Shown here: piece by piece, positions 1-5,786 of the stretch
Layout of the letters: each line of letters starts with the position of its first letter
Position numbering within the stretch: position 1 is the first letter of the stretch
Assembly (NCBI GenBank): GCA_009777685.1
Contig: WRLJ01000037.1
Span: 1-11,155, forward strand
DNA: 11,155 nucleotides
From: Oscillospiraceae bacterium
GTDB taxonomy: Bacteria; Bacillota; Clostridia; Oscillospirales; UBA929
Reading direction: 5' to 3'
The notes under the pieces: model-generated
Seen by the model: only the letters and a program-made list of their open reading frames with translations
The model's database searches: none
Told to the model about the DNA's origin: nothing
Program-made: the position numbers and the translations under genes

Positions 1-317
1 ACGGTGTCAACGACGCGCCGGTGCTGGCGCGGGCGGATATCGGGATATCGATGGGCGGCCTCGGCTCCGACGCGGCCATCGAGGCCGCCGACGTGGTGCT
101 GATGACCGACGAGCCCTCCAAGCTCGTGGAGGCCGTGGCCGTTGCGCGGGCGACGCGGCGCATCGTCTGGCAGAACATCGTCTTCGCGCTGGCGGTCAAG
201 GGCGTGTTTCTGCTGCTGGGCGCCAGCGGGGTGGCGGATATGTGGGAGGCCGTGTTCGCCGACGTGGGCGTGTCGCTGCTGGCGGTTTTGAACGCGATGA
301 GGGTCCTGAAACAATAA
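1..317 (+). CDS. Heavy-metal-translocating P-type ATPase, C-terminal fragment
   Basis: The gene enters from the left edge; reading frame begins at base 3. The visible 105 residues open with GVNDAPVLARADIGISMG, the hinge motif of P-type ATPases that coordinates Mg2+ at the phosphorylation domain. This is followed by the GSDAAIEAADVVLM segment and two closing membrane helices (roughly IVFALAVKGVFLLLGA and the FADVGVSLLAVLNAMRVLK end). This ending is typical of the P1B subfamily (CadA/ZntA-type Zn/Cd/Pb exporters, also some Cu exporters), which pump metal out across the cytoplasmic membrane using ATP. The metal-binding CPC motif and the N-terminal domain lie outside the window, so the metal cannot be assigned. 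The stop TAA is at 315-317. No convincing U-tract terminator follows; the palindrome-rich spacer begins 9 bases later. Confidence 0.93.
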   Translation, partial: GVNDAPVLARADIGISMGGLGSDAAIEAADVVLMTDEPSKLVEAVAVARATRRIVWQNIVFALAVKGVFLLLGASGVADMWEAVFADVGVSLLAVLNAMRVLKQ

Positions 318-325
318 TGGGAACC

Positions 326-375
326 CAGGGCAGGAGCCTTTACGTTGCCCGTATATCGTCCGCAGGGCGGGGCGC
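326..375 (+). repeat. Interspersed repeat, left copy
   Basis: These 50 bases, starting CAGGGCAGGAGC, match the reverse complement of 1118-1167 at 40 of 50 positions by hand alignment (26 of the first 29). It lies 8 bases after the ATPase stop and marks the left boundary of the palindrome-rich spacer. It has a weak internal hairpin (GGGCA/TGCCC). Function is unknown; it may be one end of a mobile or repeat island. Confidence 0.6.
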
Positions 376-390
376 AAAACCCCTGTTTTC

Positions 391-465
391 GTCATTGCGG
401 GCTTGACCCGCAATCCCCCCGGATTAGCGATCCCCCGGGAGATTGCGGGGCAAGCCCGCAATGAC
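391..465. repeat. REP-like double hairpin (25-bp inverted arms)
   Basis: Arms 391-415 and 441-465 are reverse complements with one mismatch in 25. Each arm is itself a hairpin: ATTGCGGG pairs with CCCGCAAT (394-401 with 407-414, and 442-449 with 455-462), so the octamer core occurs four times. Two small hairpins in head-to-head order is the architecture of REP doublets (BIME/REPIN), non-autonomous elements that can be mobilised by RAYT-type transposases. No transposase is visible here. Confidence 0.75.
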
Positions 466-469
466 GGTC

Positions 470-495
470 GTAGGGGACGCCGACCCCGGCGTCCC
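470..495 (+). repeat. Palindromic repeat GTAGGGGACG, left copy
   Basis: A 9-bp perfect stem (GGGACGCCG 474-482 with CGGCGTCCC 487-495, loop ACCC). The 26-base block matches the reverse complement of 1057-1082 at 23 positions. The GTAGGG start and the CCCACAA after the stem resemble the TTGTAGGG/CCCTACAA ends of the hairpins at 622-718, so it probably belongs to the same family. Confidence 0.6.
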
Positions 496-529
496 ACAAA
501 ACGTCCTCAACGCACCCGGCCCGGGAAAT

Positions 530-567
530 GGCGGACGTTTTGGGAAACGGCGGACGTTTAGGGGAAC
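530..567 (+). repeat. 19-bp tandem repeat, two full copies plus a partial third
   Basis: Units 530-548 and 549-567 both read GGCGGACGTTT then T/A, GGG, A/G and AAC; they differ at two positions. A third start, GGCGGACG at 568-575, runs into the hairpin at 571-589. The array seems to have grown from the left end of that hairpin element. Confidence 0.65.
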
Positions 568-570
568 GGC

Positions 571-596
571 GGACGCACACAGTGCGTCCCTACAGG
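571..596. repeat. Palindromic repeat ending CCCTACA
   Basis: GGACGCAC (571-578) pairs with GTGCGTCC (582-589) over a 3-base loop, followed by CTACAGG. The right flank matches the CCCTACAA end of the neighbouring elements; the left flank has been replaced by the tandem 19-mer. Confidence 0.55.
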
Positions 597-621
597 GCAT
601 GGGGGGAACCCCCGGAAAACC

Positions 622-652
622 TTGTAGGGGCGGCAGATTGCCGCCCCTACAA
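622..652. repeat. Perfect 14-bp palindromic element with TTGTAGGG ends
   Basis: TTGTAGGGGCGGCA (622-635) is an exact reverse complement of 639-652, with a 3-base loop. It is the simplest member of the TTGTAGGG/CCCTACAA family in this spacer. There is no U-tract, so it is not an ordinary terminator. Confidence 0.7.
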
Positions 653-663
653 CATTACGCCGG

Positions 664-718
664 TTGTAGGGGCGACCGTCCCGGTCGCCCGCGGACGCCA
701 TATATGGCGTCCCTACAA
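664..718. repeat. Composite palindromic element: outer arms plus two inner hairpins
   Basis: Outer arms TTGTAGGG (664-671) and CCCTACAA (711-718) enclose two inner perfect inverted repeats: GGCGACCG/CGGTCGCC (671-678 and 682-689) and a 20-base palindrome centred on ATATAT at 693-712. The whole can fold as a three-way or cruciform structure. It shares its ends with the 622-652 element, which suggests that family members are built by swapping or adding inner hairpins between fixed ends. Confidence 0.7.
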
Positions 719-920
719 GAAAACGGGAGTCCCGAAGATGTCTGTTTGTTAGGGCAGTTCCCTGTGAAGACAGCAAAGAAAGTGCAAGGGTATGGGCGGG
801 AAGAACAAAGAAGGCAAAAAGAGAGAACACCTGAAGTCGAGGCTAGGACAGCCCAGAAAAGACCCTTACGGTAACCAGCCGTGTCTCGCACAGACAAAAC
901 CCCCGTATTACCCGCGAGGG
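719..920. other. Non-coding stretch with no recognised feature
   Basis: About 200 bases with lower GC and purine-rich runs (for example around 775-835). Short open frames cross it on both strands, but none has a ribosome site with a plausible start, a recognisable domain, or codon use like the neighbouring genes. I see no tRNA, riboswitch or terminator. It may itself be part of a longer dispersed repeat; that cannot be judged from one copy. Confidence 0.4.
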
Positions 921-923
921 GGG

Positions 924-971
924 CTGGGGGACTGCCAAGTCCCCCAGTGGGAGGTCCGGGGGAGACCTCCC
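924..971. repeat. Two adjacent G/C-rich hairpins
   Basis: CTGGGGGACT (924-933) pairs perfectly with 938-947 over a 4-base loop, and GGGAGGTC (949-956) pairs perfectly with GACCTCCC (964-971) over a 7-base loop. They are only one base apart. Neither is followed by a U-tract. The sequence differs from the TTGTAGGG family, so this is a second palindrome type in the spacer. Confidence 0.6.
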
Positions 972-1056
972 CCGGGAATGCCTGAACACCACCCAAACCC
1001 ACAGCCGCACGGGCAAACGGTGAAAACCTTTCCCCGGAGTTTGCAGATAACCCTGC

Positions 1057-1082
1057 GGGACGCCGAGGTCTGTGTCCCCTAC
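1057..1082 (-). repeat. Palindromic repeat GTAGGGGACG, right copy (inverted)
   Basis: The reverse complement matches 470-495 at 23 of 26 bases. Changes at three positions break part of the 9-bp stem seen in the left copy, so this copy looks decayed. Confidence 0.55.
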
Positions 1083-1105
1083 GGTATGTGCGGTGGGGCA
1101 AACGC

Positions 1106-1127
1106 GGCGCGATGTGGGCGTCGCGCC
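1106..1127. repeat. Hairpin GGCGCGA/TCGCGCC
   Basis: Seven-base perfect stem (1106-1112 with 1121-1127) with an 8-base loop, followed by CTACG. On the minus strand it begins GTAGGGCGCGA, resembling the GTAGGG ends of the other elements, and it overlaps the end of the 1118-1167 repeat. Confidence 0.45.
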
Positions 1128-1167
1128 CTACGAATGGGATACGGGCAGAGTAAATGCTCCTGCCCTG
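1118..1167 (-). repeat. Interspersed repeat, right copy (inverted)
   Basis: Reverse-complement partner of 326-375 (40 of 50 matches). It contains the hairpin GGGCAG/CTGCCC (1143-1148 with 1160-1165). It ends 19 bases before the -35 box of thrS and so marks the right boundary of the repeat island. Confidence 0.6.
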
Positions 1168-1186
1168 AAGGGAAACCGCCCCTGCC

Positions 1187-1215
1187 TTGCTTTTTTCCTG
1201 CGTTTATATTACAAT
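1187..1215 (+). promoter_or_regulatory. Sigma-A-type promoter of thrS
   Basis: TTGCTT (1187-1192), 17-base spacer, TACAAT (1210-1215). Transcription would start near 1222, leaving a leader of only about 26 bases before the ATG at 1248. That is too short for a T-box riboswitch. Confidence 0.75.
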
Positions 1216-1247
1216 AGCCCAAACGAAACCGGAAAGAAGGGATTCCC

Positions 1248-2965
1248 ATGTCCGATCAGGAACGCCTGCAAGCCCTGCGCCACAGCGCGTCGCATATTTT
1301 GGCCCAGGCGGTCGCGCGCCTGTTTCCCGCCGCGAAGCTGGCCATCGGCCCGGCCATCGAGAACGGATTTTATTATGACTTCGACGTGGAAAAGCCGTTC
1401 ACCCAGGAGCAGCTCGAACTCATTGAAAAGGAAATGAAGAAAATTATCAAGGAGCGTTACCGCATTGAACGCTTCGAGCTGCCGCGCGAGAAGGCGCTGG
1501 AGCTGATGAGCGGCCAGCCGTATAAGCTGGAGCTGATCCGGGACCTGCCGGAGGACGCGGCCATCAGCTTTTATAAACAGGACGATTTCACCGACCTGTG
1601 CGCCGGGCCGCACGTCGACCACACGGGCCGCGTAAAAGCCTATAAGCTGCTCAGCGCGACGGGGGCCTACTGGCGCGGCGACTCCGGGAACAAGATGCTC
1701 TGCCGCGTCTACGGCACGGCCTACGAGACCCGCGAGGAGCTGGAGGAACACCTAAGGCGTCTGGAGGAAGCCAAAAAGCGCGACCACCGGCGCATCGGGC
1801 GGGAGCTGGACTTGTTTGACCTCTATGAGGAGGGACCGGGCTTTCCGGTGTTCCTGCCCAAGGGCATGGTCCTGCGCGGCCTGCTGGAGCGGTTTTGGGA
1901 GGAAAAGCACCGGCAGGCCGGCTATGAGGAAATCAAAACGCCGATCATCCTCAGCGAGGAACTGTGGCATCGCTCCGGCATTGGGACCACTACAAAAACA
2001 ACATGTACTTCACCCGCATAGATGAGAGCGATTACGCGGTCAAGCCCATGAACTGCCCCGGAAGTATGCTGGTCTATAAACGGAAGATGCACAGCTACCG
2101 CGACCTGCCCGTCCGCATGGCCGAACGCGGGCTGGTACACCGCCATGAGCTGTCCGGGACACTGCACGGGCTGATGCGCGTGCGGTGCTTTACGCAGGAC
2201 GACGCGCACATCTTTATGACCCCGGAGCAGATCGAGGACGAGATTCTGGGCGTGATCCGGCTGATTGACGACTTCTACGGCACGTTCGGCTTCGCATACA
2301 GCGTCGAGCTGTCCACCAGGCCGGACGAGTTTATGGGCAGAATCGAGGACTGGGACCTCGCGGAGCGGAAGCTGGCCTCCGCGCTGGCCCGGGCCGGAAA
2401 AGAATACGCGGTCAACCCCGGCGACGGCGCGTTCTACGGGCCGAAAATCGACTTTCACCTGAAGGACTGTCTGGGGCGCAGCTGGCAATGCGGCACGATC
2501 CAGCTGGACTTCCAGATGCCCGAACGCTTTGAGCTGGAGTATGTGGGCTCCGACGGCGGCCGTCACCGCCCCGTGATGATCCATCGCGTGGTGTTCGGCT
2601 CGATTGAGCGGTTTATCGCCATCCTGATTGAGCATACCGCCGGCGCGCTGCCGCTGTGGCTGGCCCCCGACCAAGTGGCGGTGCTGCCGCTGACCGAGCG
2701 CCATCTGGAGTACGCGGAGACGGTGCATACCGCGCTGCTGGCCGCGGGCTTCCGCTCGGAGCTGGACCGGCGCAATGAAAAAATCGGCTGGAAAATCCGC
2801 GAGGCGCAGAAACGGAAGGTTCCCTATATGCTGATTCTGGGCGATCAGGAGCGGGAAAACAGCACCGTTTCCGTCCGGTCCCGCGCGGCGGGCGACCTGG
2901 GAAGCATGACAATGGAGGCCTTAACGGTTAAACTGCGGCAGGAAGCGGAGAGCAGAATGAAATAA
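1248..2965 (+). pseudogene. thrS: Threonine--tRNA ligase, one-base frameshift near 1979-1980
   Basis: Charges tRNA-Thr with threonine in the cytoplasm. The first frame (1248 to about 1979) gives the editing domain with HSASH (H12, H16) and DLCAGPH (C118, H122), then enters the class II catalytic core and ends at a stop at 2019-2021. The rest reads in another frame from TGG at 1982 to TAA at 2963-2965. Adding one base turns SG-ATTGG into the conserved SGHWDHYK and restores a 572-residue protein. The zinc ligands are then C270 (MNCPGS), H321 (DDAHIF) and H446 (MIHRVV), spaced as in E. coli C334/H385/H511. Motif 2 (HRHELSGTLHGLMRVR), motif 3 (GSIERFIAIL) and the anticodon-binding domain are intact. 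The usual N-terminal TGS domain of about 60 residues is absent. The start ATG follows GAAAGAAGG at 7-base spacing. The near-perfect preservation suggests a sequencing or assembly error, or a very recent mutation. Confidence 0.93.
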
Positions 2966-2999
2966 AACAAAAAAAACGGTAATCTATGTGAAATTTTTC

Positions 3000-3028
3000 T
3001 TGCATTATAGTTTTGGCCGGTGTATACT
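3000..3028 (+). promoter_or_regulatory. Sigma-A-type promoter of the 3070-3621 gene
   Basis: TTGCAT (3000-3005), 17-base spacer, TATACT (3023-3028), in a locally AT-rich stretch with A- and T-runs upstream (2968-2998) that could act as an UP element. It gives a leader of about 35 bases with a strong AAAGGAG ribosome site at 3054-3060. Confidence 0.75.
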
Positions 3029-3069
3029 GTAGTCAACTCAATCAAAAAAAGATAAAGGAGCCGTGAAAA

Positions 3070-3621
3070 ATGACCAACGTGACTGCCCTGATCCCGGATC
3101 TCCCCAAACGGAGAAACATGAGCGCTGATTTGGAGAAAACCAAAGAGCGCTGCCTGGCCGCCTGGAAGGGCCTGAAAAACGTCCAGAAGAACGAGGTGCT
3201 TGAACTGGCCGGCGTGACGGCGTCGACCATACACAAGACCTATAAGCAGGGGCACGTTTCCGCCGCCGCCGCCATCGCGCTGGCCAAGGTCGCCGGCCTT
3301 GCGCCGCTGTATCTCTGCGGCGAAGCGGACAGGCCCGGCAGGTATACCGAGCGGACTCTGGGCAATTTCCTGACGGCGCGCGGCCTTGCCAATCCGTTTG
3401 CGGCGGAGCGCGAGGAAAAGAAGGCCAAGGGAGCGGAGCTTGAGGCAGAGGACGCCGGGGTCCCCGCGATCCTGTGCGAGGTTTGCGGCGAGCCGGAGGA
3501 TGACGGCCTGGACGCCGAGGATCTGGTCATCCTGCTGGAGGCCCTGATCATCCGCGCCTGCTACCGCGACGACTGCGCCGGACGCCTGCAGAAGATCACG
3601 GAGCTTTTGCTGGAGGACTAG
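3070..3621 (+). CDS. Helix-turn-helix-like protein of unknown function, 183 aa
   Basis: I do not recognise a named family. ATG at 3070 follows AAAGGAG by 9 bases and sits behind its own promoter. Residues about 39-61 (QKNEVLELAGVTASTIHKTY) read like a helix-turn-helix of the lambda-repressor/Xre type. They are followed by an alanine-rich helix and AGLAPLYLCGEAD, a region that in Xre-like proteins often closes the DNA-binding domain. Residues about 112-135 are charged (EREEKKAKGAELEAED). The C-terminal part is acidic with two cysteine pairs, C136-x2-C139 and C164-x4-C169, then a leucine-rich end. No membrane segment or signal peptide is seen. It stands alone between thrS and cheR with its own promoter and a following hairpin. 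A transcription regulator is the best guess, but no target is shown; metal binding by the cysteines is only possible. Confidence 0.7.
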   Translation: MTNVTALIPDLPKRRNMSADLEKTKERCLAAWKGLKNVQKNEVLELAGVTASTIHKTYKQGHVSAAAAIALAKVAGLAPLYLCGEADRPGRYTERTLGNFLTARGLANPFAAEREEKKAKGAELEAEDAGVPAILCEVCGEPEDDGLDAEDLVILLEALIIRACYRDDCAGRLQKITELLLED

Positions 3622-3645
3622 ACTTAGTGTAGCCGGCAGGTATGA

Positions 3646-3682
3646 TAAGCCGCGGCTTGCGGATGACGCAGGCCGCGGCTTA
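3646..3682. terminator. Long hairpin after the HTH-like gene, possible terminator
   Basis: TAAGCCGCGG (3646-3655) pairs with CCGCGGCTTA (3673-3682), and the stem continues inward through a C-G and a U-G pair to TGCG/CGCA (3658-3661 with 3667-3670), about 16 pairs with a 5-base loop. It begins 24 bases after the stop codon. The usual run of T residues is missing, so termination, RNA stabilisation or a bidirectional role are all open. Confidence 0.5.
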
Positions 3683-3744
3683 CTTGTGCCCGCGCGGCTT
3701 GTTCCGGCGGCTTCCGGGGCTGTGCTTTTCCGAGATTTTTCTTA

Positions 3745-3773
3745 TTGCCATTCCTGCCCGTCGGTGGTATAAT
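3745..3773 (+). promoter_or_regulatory. Strong sigma-A promoter with extended -10, upstream of cheR
   Basis: TTGCCA (3745-3750), 17-base spacer ending TGG, TATAAT (3768-3773). The -10 is perfect consensus and the TGG supplies the extended -10. It should drive cheR-cheB and probably cheD. The leader to the cheR start is about 85 bases and contains the inverted repeat at 3796-3818. Confidence 0.82.
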
Positions 3774-3795
3774 GTAATGAAATCGGCGCGGCCCG

Positions 3796-3818
3796 TACCG
3801 TCAGACCGGTTGACGGTA
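3796..3818. promoter_or_regulatory. 8-bp perfect inverted repeat in the cheR leader
   Basis: TACCGTCA (3796-3803) and TGACGGTA (3811-3818) are exact reverse complements around a 7-base centre that holds ACCGGT. It begins about 16 bases after the expected transcription start. It could be an operator for a dimeric repressor or an RNA hairpin; the sequence alone does not decide. Confidence 0.5.
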
Positions 3819-3830
3819 ATCATGGCGCGA

Positions 3831-3857
3831 GGCGGCTTCGGCGCCGCCGGGGGGAGG
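3831..3857 (+). promoter_or_regulatory. cheR ribosome site beside a GC hairpin
   Basis: The GGGGGGAGG run ends at 3857. It touches the ATG at 3858 (spacing 0) but is 9 bases from the in-frame TTG at 3867, so TTG is the better start. GGCGGC (3831-3836) can pair with GCCGCC (3843-3848) directly upstream, which could limit ribosome access. Confidence 0.55.
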
Positions 3858-3866
3858 ATGATCGCA

Positions 3867-4688
3867 TTGGTCAAAATCAAGCAGGACGAGTTTCAGCGGA
3901 TCGTCGCGTACATGCGGGACAACTACGGCATTAACCTGTCGCAGAAGCAGACCCTGGTGGAGGGCCGCCTTTGGAGCGTGATCCAGAAGCACGGCTTTAA
4001 AACCCTGAACGAATACTTTGAATACGTGATGAACGACAAGACGGGTGAGGAGGCCAAGACGCTGATTACCCGTCTGACTACAAACTATACATATTTCATG
4101 CGTGAGGAGCAGCACTACAATTTCCTCACGGGGCGCGTCCTGCCGGAGCTGACGCCGCGCCTGCGCGAGAAAGACCTGCGGATCTGGAGCGCGGGCTGCT
4201 CCTCCGGGGAGGAGCCGTATACGACGGCGATGGTGCTGGACGACTATTTCGGGAAGTCCAAGCAGGAGTGGGACTGCAAGGTGCTGGCCACGGACATCTC
4301 GCCGCAGGTCCTGCAAATGGCCAAGGAGGCGGTGTACCCCGAGGAACGGCTGAAGAATCTGCCGCCGGAGTGGAAGCGCCGCTACTTTGAAAAGATCAAG
4401 GGGACGGATTCCTTCCATGTGCGGCCGGAAATTCAGCACGAGGTCATCTTCCGCAGCTTCAACCTGATGGAGCGCACGTTCCCGTTCCGGCGGAAGTTCC
4501 ACGTGATTTTCTGCCGCAACGTGATGATTTACTTTGAAAAGGAAACGCGCGACGCGCTGGTGGAACGCTATTACGATGTGCTGGAGCCGGGCGGATACCT
4601 GTTCATCGGGCTGTCGGAGACCGTCAGCAAAACCGATACGAGGTTTACGTTTGTCCAGCCGTCGATCTATAAGAAAGGGGCGCTGTAG
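3867..4688 (+). CDS. cheR: Chemotaxis protein methyltransferase CheR
   Basis: Methylates glutamates on chemoreceptors with S-adenosylmethionine, raising kinase activity in adaptation; cytoplasmic. From the TTG start it has 273 residues, normal for CheR. An N-terminal helical domain (about 1-75) includes the CheR start pattern FQRIVAYMRDNYGINL. The catalytic domain shows TTNYTYFMRE, the SAM-binding loop GCSSGEEP (110-117), ATDIS and CRNVMIYF (N218), and it ends in a GYLFIGLSE strand. ATG at 3858 would add three residues but has no room for its Shine-Dalgarno. The frame stays open upstream to 3642, but that stretch crosses the promoter. cheB begins 2 bases after the stop, so the two are co-translated. 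There is no pentapeptide-binding extension. Confidence 0.93.
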   Translation: MVKIKQDEFQRIVAYMRDNYGINLSQKQTLVEGRLWSVIQKHGFKTLNEYFEYVMNDKTGEEAKTLITRLTTNYTYFMREEQHYNFLTGRVLPELTPRLREKDLRIWSAGCSSGEEPYTTAMVLDDYFGKSKQEWDCKVLATDISPQVLQMAKEAVYPEERLKNLPPEWKRRYFEKIKGTDSFHVRPEIQHEVIFRSFNLMERTFPFRRKFHVIFCRNVMIYFEKETRDALVERYYDVLEPGGYLFIGLSETVSKTDTRFTFVQPSIYKKGAL

Positions 4689-4690
4689 AG

Positions 4691-5728
4691 GTGGGAGCGA
4701 TACGAGTTCTGATCGTAGACGACTCCATGTTTTTCCGGGCCGCCATCGCGCGGGCGCTGACGGCCGACCCCGGCATCGTGGTGGTGGGCGAGGCCTACGA
4801 CCCCTATGACGCGCGGGACAAGATTTTAGAGCTTGAGCCGGATTTGATGACGTTGGACATCGAAATGCCCTATATGAACGGCGTTGAGTTTTTGAAGGTG
4901 CTGCTGCCGCAGTGGCCGATTCCGGTCATCACCGTGTCCTCCGCCCTCCATCGGGAGCAGGAGGCGATGCAGGCCGGTTCGCAGGACTTTCTGGGCAAGC
5001 CCGGCGACCGCTCCCCGGATGGGATGCAGGAGTTCAGCGCGGAGCTGAGACGCCGCATTTACGTTCTGGCCGAGCGCAACCTCGATAAGCACTACCGCGT
5101 CGTCGAGCCGCCGATGAGCATGGCGGAGATTGCCGCGGGCGCGGGACTGGCCTTTGACGGCTTTATCGCGCTGGGCGCTTCCACGGGCGGCACGCAGAGT
5201 ACGGCGAAGATTTTGAAGGCGCTGCCCAAGGACATGCCGGGCTTTGTGGTCGTCCAGCACATGCAGCCGGATTTCACGCGCATGTACGCGGAAAATCTGG
5301 ACCGCGACTGCGCCATGGAGATCCGCGAGGCCAGGGACGGCGATTTCATCGACCGCGGGCTGGTGCTGATCGCCCCCGGCGGCAGCCGGCAGTGCGAGGT
5401 CGTGCGTTCGGGCGGGCGTTTCCGCATCAGCCTCTATCCCGGCGAGAAGGTCAAGGGGCATTGCCCGTCGGTCGACGTGCTGTTCAACTCCGTGGCCAAG
5501 ATCACCAACGGGCGCAACGCCGTCGGCGTAATCCTGACCGGCATGGGGGCGGACGGCGCGCACGGCCTGCTGCAAATGCGCCGCAAGGGCTGCTTCACCG
5601 TCGGGCAGGACGCGAAGACCAGCGTCGTGTACGGGATGCCCAAGGAGGCCTATGATCTGGGCGCGGTTTGCCGGCAGGCAGCGCTGGACGATATCGCGGC
5701 GATTCTGCTGCGGCATGTCAGCCGGTAG
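4691..5728 (+). CDS. cheB: Chemotaxis response regulator protein-glutamate methylesterase CheB
   Basis: Removes receptor methyl groups (and can deamidate glutamines) when phosphorylated by CheA, opposing CheR. The 345-residue protein has both standard domains. The receiver has D10-D11, phosphoacceptor D56 (TLDIEMP), the SSA switch region and the FLGKP lysine. A linker follows from about 110-150. The esterase domain carries the catalytic triad at the usual places: S164 in GASTGG, H190 in VVQHM and D288 in GMGADGA (Salmonella S164/H190/D286). The start is GTG at 4691 with AAAGGGG about 10 bases upstream, inside the end of cheR. All key residues are present. Confidence 0.95.
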   Translation: MGAIRVLIVDDSMFFRAAIARALTADPGIVVVGEAYDPYDARDKILELEPDLMTLDIEMPYMNGVEFLKVLLPQWPIPVITVSSALHREQEAMQAGSQDFLGKPGDRSPDGMQEFSAELRRRIYVLAERNLDKHYRVVEPPMSMAEIAAGAGLAFDGFIALGASTGGTQSTAKILKALPKDMPGFVVVQHMQPDFTRMYAENLDRDCAMEIREARDGDFIDRGLVLIAPGGSRQCEVVRSGGRFRISLYPGEKVKGHCPSVDVLFNSVAKITNGRNAVGVILTGMGADGAHGLLQMRRKGCFTVGQDAKTSVVYGMPKEAYDLGAVCRQAALDDIAAILLRHVSR

Positions 5729-5786
5729 GGAGATTTTAGAAAAGGATTGGGCGGACGCGCCGCGTTTGCCGTGAGAGAGGTAGCTT

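Noticed and set aside
655..1101. Possible 148-aa gene on the minus strand in the spacer, and overlapping plus-strand frames at 443-874 and 792-1217
   Set aside because: All run straight through perfect palindromes and repeats, lack ribosome sites and domains, and overlap each other. They are treated as chance frames in repeat DNA.
318..1186. CRISPR array in the spacer
   Set aside because: The repeats are palindromes of varied length and spacing, with no regular repeat-spacer alternation.
1020..1247. T-box riboswitch before thrS
   Set aside because: The region has hairpins, but the conserved T-box bulge sequence and a terminator/antiterminator pair were not found. AGGGAAACCGC at 1168-1178 is only a weak resemblance, and the promoter lies downstream of it.
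1971..1990. Programmed frameshift in thrS
   Set aside because: No slippery run or stimulatory stop or structure is visible at the junction, and thrS is not known for recoding. A missing base is simpler.
3642..3866. Upstream extension of cheR to an ATG at 3642
   Set aside because: The added 75 residues do not resemble CheR and the stretch contains the hairpin at 3646-3682 and a consensus promoter at 3745-3773.
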